Source: Maribellus comscasis
GTDB lineage: Bacteria > Bacteroidota > Bacteroidia > Bacteroidales > Prolixibacteraceae
Length of the DNA: 64,000 nt
Direction of reading: 5' to 3'
Assembly: GCF_009762775.1 (NCBI RefSeq)
Contig: NZ_CP046401.1
Coordinates: 5,220,001 to 5,284,000, forward strand
Every line of letters begins with the position of its first letter. The first letter of the stretch is position 1. Shown here in pieces: positions 45,634-54,615 of this stretch. Below the pieces are notes generated by a model, which worked only from the letters and a program-made list of their open reading frames with translations, searched no databases and was not told the origin of the DNA. The translations under genes were made by a program, and so were the position numbers.

Positions 45634-46698
45634 TCAAAACCATTTCCTTTTTCTGAAGAAAAAAATTAGGCTGACGATAATGGAAAGCGTAACCAGCCAG
45701 AATAATGGATATGAATATTTAAATTCAATCTCGGGGAAATAAGAAAAATTCATTCCGTAAACACCTGCAAAAAAAGTTAACGGAATAAAAATAGAAGCAA
45801 ATATTGTTAATACTCTCATTACTTCATTCATCCTGCTATTTAAGTTGGCGTTGTAAATGCTTAATTGATCTGAAACCATATTGCTGTATAATTCAATAAC
45901 ATCAATGGCATGAATTACCAATTCGCTTAAGTCTTTTAAATAGTGAAAATTCTTCTTTTTAAAAAGGGAGTGTTCAGATTTAAAAAGATGGATCATCAAA
46001 TCACCAACAGGACGAATCGATTTTCTCAAAAAATTCAGCTCCGTTTTTAAGTTGTAAATTTCTTCTGCAATTTTGGCATCTTTGTGTGAAAATATCCTGT
46101 CCTCCAGGTCTTCTACTTTGCGACCGATGGTTTCAATTAATATGATGTAATTATCCACAATTGTATCCAATAATGCATAGGCCAGGTAATCACTTTCATT
46201 TAATCTGGCCTTACTTTTTTTATTTCGTATTCTTTCTCTTACGGGTTCAAAAATATCACCCTGGCTTTCATGCAAGGTAAGCACAAAATGCTGACCTAAT
46301 ATTATTGTTATTTGTTCGGCAGTAATTTCATTCGCAAGGATGTTGAATTGTAAAATATTTAAAATGAGCGCATTATGATTTTCCTTATCCAAATATTTCG
46401 GACGTTGGTCTGTATTTAATATGTCTTCCAATAATAGAGGATGAATTTCGAATAACTCCCCCATTTTTTGTATCATATCTATATCATGAATCCCAAAAAT
46501 ATTAATCCATGTAACGCCTTGGGCTTTGGTATTTATAGCGCCTTCATTAATTCCGGTTAGTTCTTTTTCAATTAAGCTGTCGGTATCATATTCCATTACT
46601 TTAATAATCGGGGTTGCTATTTTTTGATCCCCAATAAAAATAAGCGAGCCTGGCGCCTGCCCTTTGGTTGCCGATATGTCTTTAATAAATCTTGCCAT
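45634..46698 (-). CDS. corA: CorA-family magnesium/cobalt transporter
   Basis: 354 aa: long cytoplasmic domain, then two helices near the C-terminus with the selectivity motif GMNFSYFPE (about 315-323) between them. Imports Mg2+ or Co2+ down the gradient. Intact. Confidence 0.93.
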   Translation of the reverse strand: MARFIKDISATKGQAPGSLIFIGDQKIATPIIKVMEYDTDSLIEKELTGINEGAINTKAQGVTWINIFGIHDIDMIQKMGELFEIHPLLLEDILNTDQRPKYLDKENHNALILNILQFNILANEITAEQITIILGQHFVLTLHESQGDIFEPVRERIRNKKSKARLNESDYLAYALLDTIVDNYIILIETIGRKVEDLEDRIFSHKDAKIAEEIYNLKTELNFLRKSIRPVGDLMIHLFKSEHSLFKKKNFHYLKDLSELVIHAIDVIELYSNMVSDQLSIYNANLNSRMNEVMRVLTIFASIFIPLTFFAGVYGMNFSYFPEIEFKYSYPLFWLVTLSIIVSLIFFFRKRKWF

Positions 46699-46816
46699 AT
46701 TAGATGTAACTTTAAAAATTAAATTGTAAATCCAGAAAAAGTTCTAAGGAGTGAACAATTTATGCCTGTGGATCAAAGTTTTAAATTATAAGATTTTGAA
46801 TTGTTCATATCATCTT

Positions 46817-47119
46817 TTATCCTTCATAAAACCGAAGCCTGTTTTTAAGCACAACTATCTCATTCTGCTGGTTTTCTATTCGCTGCAATAAATAGGTTAT
46901 GGTCTCAATTCCTTCGAGGTTAATATCCAGATCATAATAGAAACGAACAAATTTTTCAAGCTGAGGAAGCTGCTCTTTTTCAACAAAGTACTTTGATTCA
47001 ATAATACTGATTTCAATTAATCCGTTTTGTTGCAAAAGGTTTATAAAAGAAATCTCGACATTGTGATTGACACAGAATTCATTTACCGCTATTAAATCAT
47101 CTATTTGTGTTGCTTTCAT
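46817..47119 (-). CDS. cbpM: CbpM-like modulator of CbpA
   Basis: 100 aa, MerR-like N-terminal helical domain with a coiled C-terminus (LLQRIENQQNEIVVLKNRL). CbpM binds the J domain of CbpA and inhibits it. Adjacent to cbpA with a 9-nt gap, as in other bacteria. Confidence 0.85.
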   Translation of the reverse strand: MKATQIDDLIAVNEFCVNHNVEISFINLLQQNGLIEISIIESKYFVEKEQLPQLEKFVRFYYDLDINLEGIETITYLLQRIENQQNEIVVLKNRLRFYEG

Positions 47120-47128
47120 GATAAAAGA

Positions 47129-48016
47129 TTAAGATTTTGATAACTCAGTAAATAAACTTTTTTGCTTTTCAGTTAAATGGATTGGAATTTTAACTGTATA
47201 GGTAATGTATAAGTCTCCGAACAGCCCAGCCTTTTTATAACCAGGAAATCCTTTCCCTTTGAGTTTTACCTTACTTCCATTTTGTGTTTCGGGCTTTACC
47301 TTTAGTTTCACTTTTCCGCTTAGTGTATCGAGGGTTATTTCGCCACCCAACACCGCTGTGTATAATTCTAAATCGACATGAGTATATAAATCATTTCCCA
47401 GTCTTTTGATGCCGGGATGATTGGCTATTGAAAATGTAATATACAAATCACCATTCGGCCCGCCATTTATTCCCGGCCCCCCATGACCTGCAATTTTTAT
47501 GGTTTGCCCGTTTTCAATGCCGGCAGGGATGGTTATTCTTATGTTTTTGCCATTTACAGAAAGGGTTTGTTTGTGGGTTTTAAAAGCATCTGTTAGGTTG
47601 AGCTGTAATTGCGCGTAATAATCCTCGCCTCTGAATTTTACCTGCCTGTTACTTCCGGCATTTACTGAACCTCCAAACATAGATTCGAAGAAATCCGAAA
47701 AATCACTGCCTGATTGTGTCCGGGAATACTTTTGTCCACTAAAATCTGAAGATTGTTCCTGATACTGTTTAGCATTTTCAAACTGTTCGGCATGTTGCCA
47801 GTCTTTCCCGTATTTGTCGTATTTCTTTCGTTTTTCAGGGTCGCTAAGTACTGCATTCGCTTCATTGATTTGCTGAAAGTTCTTTTTGGCATCTGCATCA
47901 TTGGGGTGCAAATCGGGGTGATATTTTCTGGCCAGTTTACGGTAGGCTTTTTTAATGTCGCTTGCAGTGGCATTTTTGTCTATCCCTAATATTTTGTAAT
48001 AATCGATAAAGTTCAT
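47129..48016 (-). CDS. cbpA: CbpA-type DnaJ co-chaperone
   Basis: 295 aa: J domain with HPD at about 33-35 (RKYHPDLHP), a Gly/Phe-poor linker and two beta-barrel C-terminal domains; no zinc finger, so CbpA rather than DnaJ. Stimulates DnaK in stress. Starts ATG 48016. Confidence 0.92.
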   Translation of the reverse strand: MNFIDYYKILGIDKNATASDIKKAYRKLARKYHPDLHPNDADAKKNFQQINEANAVLSDPEKRKKYDKYGKDWQHAEQFENAKQYQEQSSDFSGQKYSRTQSGSDFSDFFESMFGGSVNAGSNRQVKFRGEDYYAQLQLNLTDAFKTHKQTLSVNGKNIRITIPAGIENGQTIKIAGHGGPGINGGPNGDLYITFSIANHPGIKRLGNDLYTHVDLELYTAVLGGEITLDTLSGKVKLKVKPETQNGSKVKLKGKGFPGYKKAGLFGDLYITYTVKIPIHLTEKQKSLFTELSKS

Positions 48017-48046
48017 TTGTTAGTCAGATAATAAATATCAAAAACC

Positions 48047-48317
48047 TTAATTTATACCAACTCCGAACAGATATCCAATCAATGCTGACATTGCCATTGC
48101 AATGGTTCCCCAGATACAAATTCTCAATACAGATTTGCTTACTAGCGAGCCCAAAGCCTCTGCTGCAATAATTCCGGAATATATTGGGATCTTTTGCCAC
48201 ACTTGCAGCAGCAACTCCAATGGCGAAACTGGTGGTAGATAGAATACAATCATTTGCACCTAATACAGAGGCTCTCAGCCATCCGCTTCTTTCTACAAAA
48301 TGATTTTCACTTTCCAC
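48047..48317 (-). pseudogene. VIT1/CCC1-family transporter remnant with internal deletion
   Basis: The 5' part reads HFVERSGWLRASVLGANDCI and then TTSFAIGVAAASV, the N-terminal signature of VIT1 iron/manganese transporters. A second frame gives ALGSLVSKSVLRICIWGTIA and then IGYLFGVGIN, the usual last helix. About 140 residues between them are missing and the frame changes. Clearly non-functional. Confidence 0.8.
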
Positions 48318-48322
48318 TCCAT

Positions 48323-49081
48323 TTATTTACAGGTATAACCACCATCAATAACTAATTCACTTCCGGTAACAAATTTTGATTCGTCGGATACCAGGTAAAG
48401 TATTCCATACGCAATATCTATTGATTCACCAACATGTCCTATCGGGTGCAGGCTATCCAACTGTTTTCGGAATTCCGGATTTTTTTTACCCAGCGCTTCA
48501 ACCAGTGGCGTCCAGATAAATCCCGGATGTACAGAGTTCACTCTTATATTGTCTTTTGCGTAAATAAGTGCATCATTTTTCGTCATTAACCTGACGGCAC
48601 CTTTTGAAGCGTGATAAGGAGGAATATCTCCTGCTCCAATCAGCCCATAAATGGAGGAAAGGTTTATAATACTTCCTTTTCCCGATTTTTGCAGATAAGG
48701 AATGGCATGTTTTGTGCAGAAGAAAACTCCTTTTACGTTTACATTCATAACTGCATCCCATTCTTTTTCGGTTAATTCATGGGTTGGCTTGTCGGCGCCT
48801 GCAATTCCTGCATTATTAACTGTCGCATCCAATTTCCCAAATTCTTTGACAACGTCAGCATAAACTTTTTCAACCTCTTTTTCGTCTGATACATCAAGAT
48901 GCCAGAATTTTGCTACTCCGCCTGACTTATTTATTTCTTCAACTAAGTTTTGACCTTCTTTATTCAGTACATCAGTTACGGCTACTTTTGCACCTTCTTT
49001 TGCTAATAAAAGACACGTTTCGCGACCAATTCCTAACGCGCCACCTGTAACGATGACAACTTTATTTTCTGTTCTTTTCAT
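48323..49081 (-). CDS. Short-chain dehydrogenase/reductase
   Basis: 252 aa classical SDR: NAD(P) motif TGGALGIGRE (about 12-21), NNAGIAG (about 89-95), catalytic Ser (INLSSIYG) and YHASK (about 155-159). Resembles glucose- or cyclopentanol-dehydrogenase types; substrate not predictable. Confidence 0.9.
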   Translation of the reverse strand: MKRTENKVVIVTGGALGIGRETCLLLAKEGAKVAVTDVLNKEGQNLVEEINKSGGVAKFWHLDVSDEKEVEKVYADVVKEFGKLDATVNNAGIAGADKPTHELTEKEWDAVMNVNVKGVFFCTKHAIPYLQKSGKGSIINLSSIYGLIGAGDIPPYHASKGAVRLMTKNDALIYAKDNIRVNSVHPGFIWTPLVEALGKKNPEFRKQLDSLHPIGHVGESIDIAYGILYLVSDESKFVTGSELVIDGGYTCK

Positions 49082-49117
49082 GATTTATTTGTTTTTATAT
49101 TTATAATATGGGTCATA

Positions 49118-49298
49118 TCAATGTATTCCCAATTTATTGTTGATAATCGATACAAACCTTTTAGCTACCACCATTTAGTGGAAATTCCCAACCTGCTGTC
49201 CGGGGTAAATAGTGAAACGGCTCGTGAGCATTGTGAAGAAGCACTTCCAGTGCTGCTTTCTTTGTTTCCACTATCTCTTGCCAAATATCGGTATGCAT
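49118..49298 (-). pseudogene. Recombination scar: GH 5' fragment joined to GT4 3' fragment
   Basis: From ATG 49298 the - strand reads ETKKAALEVLLHNAHEPFHY, then LPRTAGW, matching residues about 10-37 of the glycosidase at 43803-44975. It then diverges to a stop at 49161. In the next frame, 49168-49118 reads VAKRFVSIINNKLGIH, matching the last 16 residues of the GT4 at 50119. So a deleted second copy of a GH...GT4 block has left only its two ends, joined at about 49170-49185. Confidence 0.8.
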
Positions 49299-49306
49299 GG
49301 TGTTTA

Positions 49307-50113
49307 TTAATGCACTGTTTCATCCTTTGCAATAATTTCAATCTCTTTGAAATATTTAACTGTTTTAACCTGTAATTCCATCGTTGCCGATTCATCACAA
49401 ACAATAATTCCATTTTGATGCATTTGTAGAATAGAAGCTGGCCACAAATGGCTTACTCCACTTTCAACTACTTCTTTTAACGCTCGTGCTTTGTTGTAAC
49501 CAGTAATTACAATCAGAACTTCCCGGGCATCCATAATCGTGCCGACTCCAACTGTAAGCGCTTTTGTGGGTACTTTTGACAAATCATTATCAAAAAACCT
49601 TGAATTAAAATGAATGGTATCATAGCAAAGTGATTTAACTCGTGTGCGTGAGGTTAGCGAAGAACCGGGCTCATTCAATGCAATATGTCCATCATTGCCA
49701 ATGCCACAAAGAAACAAATCAATACCTCCGGCATTAAAAATATTCTTTTCATATTCCAGACATTCCTGATCCAGATTGAGCGCATTACCATTTAAGATAT
49801 GCACGTTTTGTTTAGGGATATCAATATGGTTAAAGAAATTAACGTACATGAAGAAATGGTAACTTTGGGTATGACTTTCAGGAATTCCAACATATTCGTC
49901 CATATTAAAAGTGATGATATTCTGAAATGAGATATCACCTAACTTATGTCGCCGAATAAGTTCATTGTACGTGGGTAAAGGTGATGACCCTGTTGGCAAG
50001 CCAAGAACAAAAGGCCTATTATTGGTAGGATTAAAATCTATAATCTTTTTGATAATATAATCAGCTACCCATTTGCCTACTTCAGTTTGGTCTTTTTTAA
50101 TTAATACTTGCAT
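49307..50113 (-). CDS. nagB: Glucosamine-6-phosphate deaminase
   Basis: 268 aa. Active-site stretches LGLPTGSSPLPTY, FNMDEYVG (catalytic Asp) and GNDGHIALNEPGSS (His) are intact. Converts GlcN6P to F6P and ammonia, or the reverse. Its place between GT4/PIG-L and SDR suggests amino-sugar supply or recycling for a glucosamine-containing product; that link is inferred. Confidence 0.93.
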   Translation of the reverse strand: MQVLIKKDQTEVGKWVADYIIKKIIDFNPTNNRPFVLGLPTGSSPLPTYNELIRRHKLGDISFQNIITFNMDEYVGIPESHTQSYHFFMYVNFFNHIDIPKQNVHILNGNALNLDQECLEYEKNIFNAGGIDLFLCGIGNDGHIALNEPGSSLTSRTRVKSLCYDTIHFNSRFFDNDLSKVPTKALTVGVGTIMDAREVLIVITGYNKARALKEVVESGVSHLWPASILQMHQNGIIVCDESATMELQVKTVKYFKEIEIIAKDETVH

Positions 50114-50118
50114 TTTCT

Positions 50119-51261
50119 TTAATATATTCCCAACTTATCGTTGATGATCTGTACAAAACGCTTTGCAACCACACGATAATCGAAATTCTCTACAACTCTT
50201 TCCCTGCCCGCTTTGCCCATTTTCTCGCGCAATTCAGCATCTTTCATAAGCTGCAATAAGTACTTTGCTATATCCTGCACATTTGCCCGGTAATCGACCG
50301 TGCGTGGCACTTTAAAAATTACTTTATGCTGATCTTCAAATCCTGATTCTTCGCCAAGTAAAACTTCACTCACCGCAATTTTACGAGCTACTTTTGCCAG
50401 AAGAGCTGTTTCTCCGTGAATGAGTGTATCCAGCATTCCCATAGCTTTAATGCTAACTACAGGTTTTCCACATGCACCTGCTTCTACCTGCGGCATTCCA
50501 AATCCTTCCAACCGGGAAGGAGCTGCATAAATATCGCATGCTCCAATCAGGTAAGGCATAAAATTCCGGGAGATTTTATTCGTCGCATACGTCACATTTT
50601 TTTCGATACCAAGATGTGCTGCCATTTCCAGATCCAACATATTTTGAGTTTTAGTTCGTGGCTGTGGCCATACTTTACACACATATTTCCAGTCGGGCGC
50701 TTTGGTATCGATAATGGCCAGCGCCTGCATTACCTCTTGTGCGCCTTTCGATGCGGCGTCGCCACCAACGGTAAGAATCATTAACTGGTCAGGTGAAACA
50801 CCCAAAGCTTCACGAACGGCCAAAATTTTTGGATCATCCTTTTGAAAAGGAATAAATGCATCAGTATTGCAGCCCACAGGCAAAACTTCAATTTTACTGC
50901 CATCGATACCATCGCGGACATACATCTCTTTCACCCAGTTAGACGTTACAAGGATTAATGGTAGCGCATTTAAAACTTCCTGGTAATTGGCAATATAACC
51001 ATCGGCAACCAGCCATGGAACAGGCTGCACACCGTAACGCTGCGGGTGAAGAACCAACTGCGGTGTGTGCCCCCAGTATCCAACGCCAACAACAATGTCG
51101 GGCTCAAACCAGCGGTAATACCATTCCTTTTCCTGAGCCGATTCGAAATGCACAGGGTGGGCGTCAATGCCCATTTCTACAAGTCCTTTGTAAAGCAAAT
51201 CTCCCTGGGTAGCAAGTCCCCCCGGCGAGGGAGGGTAATCGTATAAAACCAATACTTTCAT
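50119..51261 (-). CDS. GT4-family glycosyltransferase
   Basis: 380 aa GT-B enzyme: N-terminal YDYPPSPGGLATQGDLL (acceptor side), linker TVGGDAASKGAQEVMQAL, and donor-binding PSRLEGFGMPQVEAGACGKP (about 265-284, the EX7E motif). Its start overlaps the PIG-L stop by 4 nt, so the two are co-translated. Together with PIG-L it may build then de-acetylate an N-acetylhexosamine glycoside. Confidence 0.88.
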   Translation of the reverse strand: MKVLVLYDYPPSPGGLATQGDLLYKGLVEMGIDAHPVHFESAQEKEWYYRWFEPDIVVGVGYWGHTPQLVLHPQRYGVQPVPWLVADGYIANYQEVLNALPLILVTSNWVKEMYVRDGIDGSKIEVLPVGCNTDAFIPFQKDDPKILAVREALGVSPDQLMILTVGGDAASKGAQEVMQALAIIDTKAPDWKYVCKVWPQPRTKTQNMLDLEMAAHLGIEKNVTYATNKISRNFMPYLIGACDIYAAPSRLEGFGMPQVEAGACGKPVVSIKAMGMLDTLIHGETALLAKVARKIAVSEVLLGEESGFEDQHKVIFKVPRTVDYRANVQDIAKYLLQLMKDAELREKMGKAGRERVVENFDYRVVAKRFVQIINDKLGIY

Positions 51262-51905
51262 AAGTAAACTCCTCCGTTGTTAAGCCATTTTACAGCCGTA
51301 AGCGAATTTGTAAATTGACGGAAAGCTTCATCCCTTGGTGTTGTTTTTGCCTCCCAGCTATTTTCATCAAATCCGTACGTTTCTGTAATCATGCTGTATT
51401 TTCTCTTCCAAATTCGCCCGGTGAGTGTGCGGTATATTGCAGCATCTTTCTCTGGTTGGGGATAATACTTCCTTTTACCATCTTCATAGGCAAAAGTCCA
51501 AAGTTCGTCGGTGGATATTTTCTTGTTGTACCAAAGTTTTATTACGGCTTTACTTACTTCTTCGTGTCTAATATGTCGCGTATATTCCCCTGATGGATTA
51601 TGGGTAATAATTAAATGATAATTTTTAGCCGGTAGCAGATCAAGAATGACTTGCTCCACTACTTTAATATCAAGGGGAATTTGTTCAGGACTGTCATCCA
51701 GCGTACCCATAGCACCTTCCGCTCTAAACGTTTTTAATGCTTCGTAAAATTTAGGGGCACGCTCTTTATCGTTTCCCCGGCAAAGCGAAATAATAAAACA
51801 GTTCCACGACAGTTGACTTAATATTGTTCCTCCCGCCCACAAAGTTTCATCATCAGGGTGGGCGACAATTACGACAACGTTTTTCTGTTTTATTTCATTC
51901 ATCAA
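51258..51905 (-). CDS. PIG-L/LmbE-family de-N-acetylase
   Basis: 215 aa. Zinc/active-site motif AHPDDETLWAG (about 15-25; AHPDDE) and the distal His in THNPSGEYTRHIRHEEV are present. Removes acetyl from GlcNAc conjugates. Coupled to the GT4 gene downstream. The product could be a thiol precursor, a cyclitol or a surface glycoside; nothing in the sequence decides. Confidence 0.9.
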   Translation of the reverse strand: MMNEIKQKNVVVIVAHPDDETLWAGGTILSQLSWNCFIISLCRGNDKERAPKFYEALKTFRAEGAMGTLDDSPEQIPLDIKVVEQVILDLLPAKNYHLIITHNPSGEYTRHIRHEEVSKAVIKLWYNKKISTDELWTFAYEDGKRKYYPQPEKDAAIYRTLTGRIWKRKYSMITETYGFDENSWEAKTTPRDEAFRQFTNSLTAVKWLNNGGVYL

Positions 51906-51908
51906 ACG

Positions 51909-52310
51909 TTACTTATTAGCCATTTTCCCGTGAGCGTTAAAGAAGTCTTTTACAAAGGCTTTTTGTTGATTATTGGTCATATTATCTGCTGGTTGAACAG
52001 AAATTCTTATTTTTTCAAATTGGCGGTTACTTTTTAACACATTGAATAATTCGGTTTTGGCATCAGTAGGTCCAAAAAGCAGCACATCGCTGTAATCATT
52101 AATTACATAACTCAATTTTTTGTAAAAAGCAGATTGTTCATTTTGCTCTTTGTTGTGCATCAGGCTTTCATCCATTCTTAGATTTTGAACCTGGTCTGGG
52201 AATGACGGAATTGATTTCAGCGTTTTTGATATTACTGTATCATATAATAACTCAAATATATTGGCAGTTGAATGATCCATCCATATTCCTAACCGTTTTA
52301 CTGATTTCAT
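51909..52310 (-). CDS. baeRF/eRF1-like domain protein
   Basis: 133 aa. IWMDHSTANIF at the N-terminus and LLFGPTDAKTELFNVL near the middle recall the small eRF1-domain-3-like proteins (host attachment or ribosome-rescue-like families) of stress loci. It lacks the GGQ motif, so it is not a peptide release factor. It sits 3 nt before PIG-L, same operon. Confidence 0.6.
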   Translation of the reverse strand: MKSVKRLGIWMDHSTANIFELLYDTVISKTLKSIPSFPDQVQNLRMDESLMHNKEQNEQSAFYKKLSYVINDYSDVLLFGPTDAKTELFNVLKSNRQFEKIRISVQPADNMTNNQQKAFVKDFFNAHGKMANK

Positions 52311-52408
52311 GATATTCTATTTTTATTGTTTTCATTACTATTTTATTTCTCTCTAGCTTTTTATCACTTTATTTTAATGAAATAAATCTGCCATTAATGC
52401 TGTTGAAA

Positions 52409-52966
52409 TCAGGATTTACTTTGCTTTTTTGTTGGGATAATCAAAACCGGAATAGTCGTATTTTGTAAAACTTTTTTAGTAATGCTTCCCATGGTTGTAT
52501 TTTCAAACCATTTCCTGCTGTGCGATCCCATTACAATAACATCCGCATTAATTTTATATGCAGCCTTTAAAATAGCTTCTGCGCAATCACCTTCTTCAAG
52601 GAGCGTTTGAATGCGATTATCTCCAAGATATAGTTTTGACTTATCAAGAAATTGCATGGATAATTTTTTAGAATTAAAGGTATCTTCCTGCATCACCTCA
52701 CTAGTATCCAAATGACCTGCAAAACCCATAACAGTAATATGTTCAGCGACCTTATAATCCTGTGGATCTGCTAACACATGTAATAATGTTATTTCGGCCT
52801 TCATCGTTTTTGCAAATGAAAAGCCTGTTTCCGCTACTTTTTGGGCACTTGGATCATAATCCAGCGTAATCAATATTTTTTTCATTTTTTCATGTTGATA
52901 TTTTGCCCTTTCTCTTCCCTCAATACCCCCAAAAAATCGTTTCAAAAAATTTTTCCTTGTAATCAT
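52409..52966 (-). CDS. Universal stress protein (UspA)
   Basis: 185 aa from the ATG overlapping the SPFH stop (ATGA), or 158 aa from the ATG at 52885 (MKKILITLDYDPSAQ), which gives the normal UspA N-terminus. The nucleotide-binding motif VMGSHSRKWFENTTMGS (about 144-160) is close to the ATP-binding type (G2xG9xGS/T). Likely made in the same mRNA as the SPFH protein. Confidence 0.85.
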   Translation of the reverse strand: MITRKNFLKRFFGGIEGRERAKYQHEKMKKILITLDYDPSAQKVAETGFSFAKTMKAEITLLHVLADPQDYKVAEHITVMGFAGHLDTSEVMQEDTFNSKKLSMQFLDKSKLYLGDNRIQTLLEEGDCAEAILKAAYKINADVIVMGSHSRKWFENTTMGSITKKVLQNTTIPVLIIPTKKQSKS

Positions 52967-53829
52967 TTCTCTTTTTGTCTCCTTTCCAGGGGTACAATAC
53001 CGGCCATTTCGCCTATAATGTTTACCAATTCTGCACCGGTTGGAATAACAATTTTTGCATTGTTCTCCAGTGATGCTTCCAGTGCTTCCAGCTTTCGCAA
53101 TAGCTGTGCATTTCCAATAAAATACTTATCGGCAGCTTCATTTACGAGTTTTATAGCTTCCGCTTCTCCCTCTGCATGTAAAATCTTCGACTGTTTATAA
53201 CCTTCGGCTTCTTTAATTTTGGCACGTTTTACACCGTCAGCAACAGTTTCAGCGGCAGTGGCAGAATCAATAGCTGCAATTTTTTCATTTTCAGCTTTTA
53301 CCACTTTGTTCATGGTTTCCTGTACATCAGAAGGCGGATCAATCTGTTTTAATTCAGTGCGTATAATTTCTATTCCCCAGCTTTTGGTTTCTTTATGCAG
53401 GGTTTCATGCAGTTCGGTGTTTATTTTCCCTCGTTCGCTGTTAGCCGATTTTAAGGTAAGTGTACCTATAATGTTACGGAGTGTTGTACGGGCAAGGTTA
53501 ACTATCTGCCACTGATAATTATCAACATCGTAGGTTGAACCTTTTATACTTTCCTCATCCGATTTTACCCTGAAATATACCTGAGCGTCAACGCTTGCAT
53601 TCAAATTATCGTTGGTGATAATTTCCTGAGGTTCGGCATCCACCATTTGTTCCGTGATGTTTACCATAAAAAGGCGATCAACAACCGGAATAATCCAGTG
53701 AAATCCTGGATCCGCAAGTTTCTTATATTTCCCAAGTCGCTCAATAAGCCCCCTGTGCGTTGGCCTTACAATTCTAATTCCCAATAGTAAAAAAATTACT
53801 ATCGGAATGATCAAATACAAATAATTCAT
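52963..53829 (-). CDS. SPFH/Band 7 stomatin-like protein
   Basis: 288 aa: N-terminal membrane helix, Band 7 domain with RGLIERLGKYKKLADPGFHW and a C-terminal coiled coil. QmcA/paraslipin type, distinct from HflK/HflC. Third SPFH locus in 21 kb. No NfeD gene follows; the next gene is UspA, overlapping by 4 nt. Confidence 0.9.
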   Translation of the reverse strand: MNYLYLIIPIVIFLLLGIRIVRPTHRGLIERLGKYKKLADPGFHWIIPVVDRLFMVNITEQMVDAEPQEIITNDNLNASVDAQVYFRVKSDEESIKGSTYDVDNYQWQIVNLARTTLRNIIGTLTLKSANSERGKINTELHETLHKETKSWGIEIIRTELKQIDPPSDVQETMNKVVKAENEKIAAIDSATAAETVADGVKRAKIKEAEGYKQSKILHAEGEAEAIKLVNEAADKYFIGNAQLLRKLEALEASLENNAKIVIPTGAELVNIIGEMAGIVPLERRQKEK

Positions 53830-53953
53830 GTGTTTTTTATTTATTGTTTTTTATAGGTAACGCAAGGAACTCGCCATAATTAAGCTCCTCTTTTTCAAAA
53901 AGCTTATTGTGATGGCTCGTTTCATTTTAATATTTTAGCTTGTTTATTTGCCT

Positions 53954-54151
53954 TCAGGAAGAATACTCCAATGAGTCAATTTCATCCATCAATTCCTTTT
54001 TTGTTTTACCCAATTTGATAGAAATATTCTGTATCAAATCTTCTCTTGATACTCTTCCCCAATCCAAATCAACATCAGTTAAATCTGGATATTTGTTTCT
54101 GAGTTTATCTTTTATAATTCGCCATCCGTTCATATCAAATTTTGTATCCAT
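53954..54151 (-). CDS. CsbD-like general stress protein
   Basis: 65 aa with the CsbD pattern (MNGWRIIKDKLRNKYPDLTD, later LGKTKKELMDEI). Highly hydrophilic small protein commonly induced by general stress. It follows the DUF5670-like gene by 9 nt, downstream of promoter copy D. Confidence 0.8.
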   Translation of the reverse strand: MDTKFDMNGWRIIKDKLRNKYPDLTDVDLDWGRVSREDLIQNISIKLGKTKKELMDEIDSLEYSS

Positions 54152-54160
54152 AATTATATT

Positions 54161-54334
54161 TTAATTTTTTGATGTTTTTATAATTTTTTTATTAAACAAA
54201 ATACGAAGCAGGATAATAATTCCGGATAACGGAATAAGTAAATGAACAATTCGTGGAGGGGACTTAAAACCATAAACCATGACACCCCATAAAATTAAAA
54301 GTAAACCTGCAATAATATATATTGAATATTTCAT
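54161..54334 (-). CDS. DUF5670/lmo0937-like small membrane protein
   Basis: 57 aa from ATG 54334 (MKYSIYIIAGLLLILWGVMV), two membrane helices separated by a short basic loop. An upstream frame extends to 54403, but the promoter -7 at 54380-54387 makes that start impossible. Often paired with CsbD in stress operons. Confidence 0.75.
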   Translation of the reverse strand: MKYSIYIIAGLLLILWGVMVYGFKSPPRIVHLLIPLSGIIILLRILFNKKIIKTSKN

Positions 54335-54379
54335 GACTTTGATGTTTTGAAACCCTATAATAGATTCCGAGATTGTACA

Positions 54380-54445
54380 TAAATTTACGGGAAATCCCTG
54401 CAAGTTATATTACACAATTTAGGATAAGAGTTACATCATTCACAC
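54380..54445 (-). promoter_or_regulatory. Stress-island promoter element, copy D
   Basis: On the - strand: GTGTGAATGATGTAA (54445-54431), 12 nt, ATTGTGTAAT (54418-54409), 21 nt, TAAATTTA (54387-54380). Drives the small membrane/CsbD genes and perhaps the SPFH-UspA operon behind them. Confidence 0.8.
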
Positions 54446-54615
54446 ATTCTCCAGATGGTGAATCAGAAAATGAAATTATGATATTCCATTAAGAACAGTC
54501 ACAAACATCAACAGAAACTATAGGAAAAGGACGGGAAGAATGAAAAGGTTCAGTTATGGTATTTAGTTAAACAAAAATGCCTCATAAAATTCATCTTTTA
54601 ACATCCCAATTAGTT

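Noticed and set aside
50119..51905. Bacillithiol biosynthesis (BshA/BshB)
   Set aside because: GT4 plus PIG-L fits in outline, but no BshC-like gene is present and the GT4 shows no feature specific to malate acceptors.
53851..53925. 24-aa frame on the - strand upstream of the SPFH gene (MKRAITISFLKKRSLIMASS start)
   Set aside because: Too short and without comparative support; an AAGAGGAG site exists for its internal ATG, but it could be chance.
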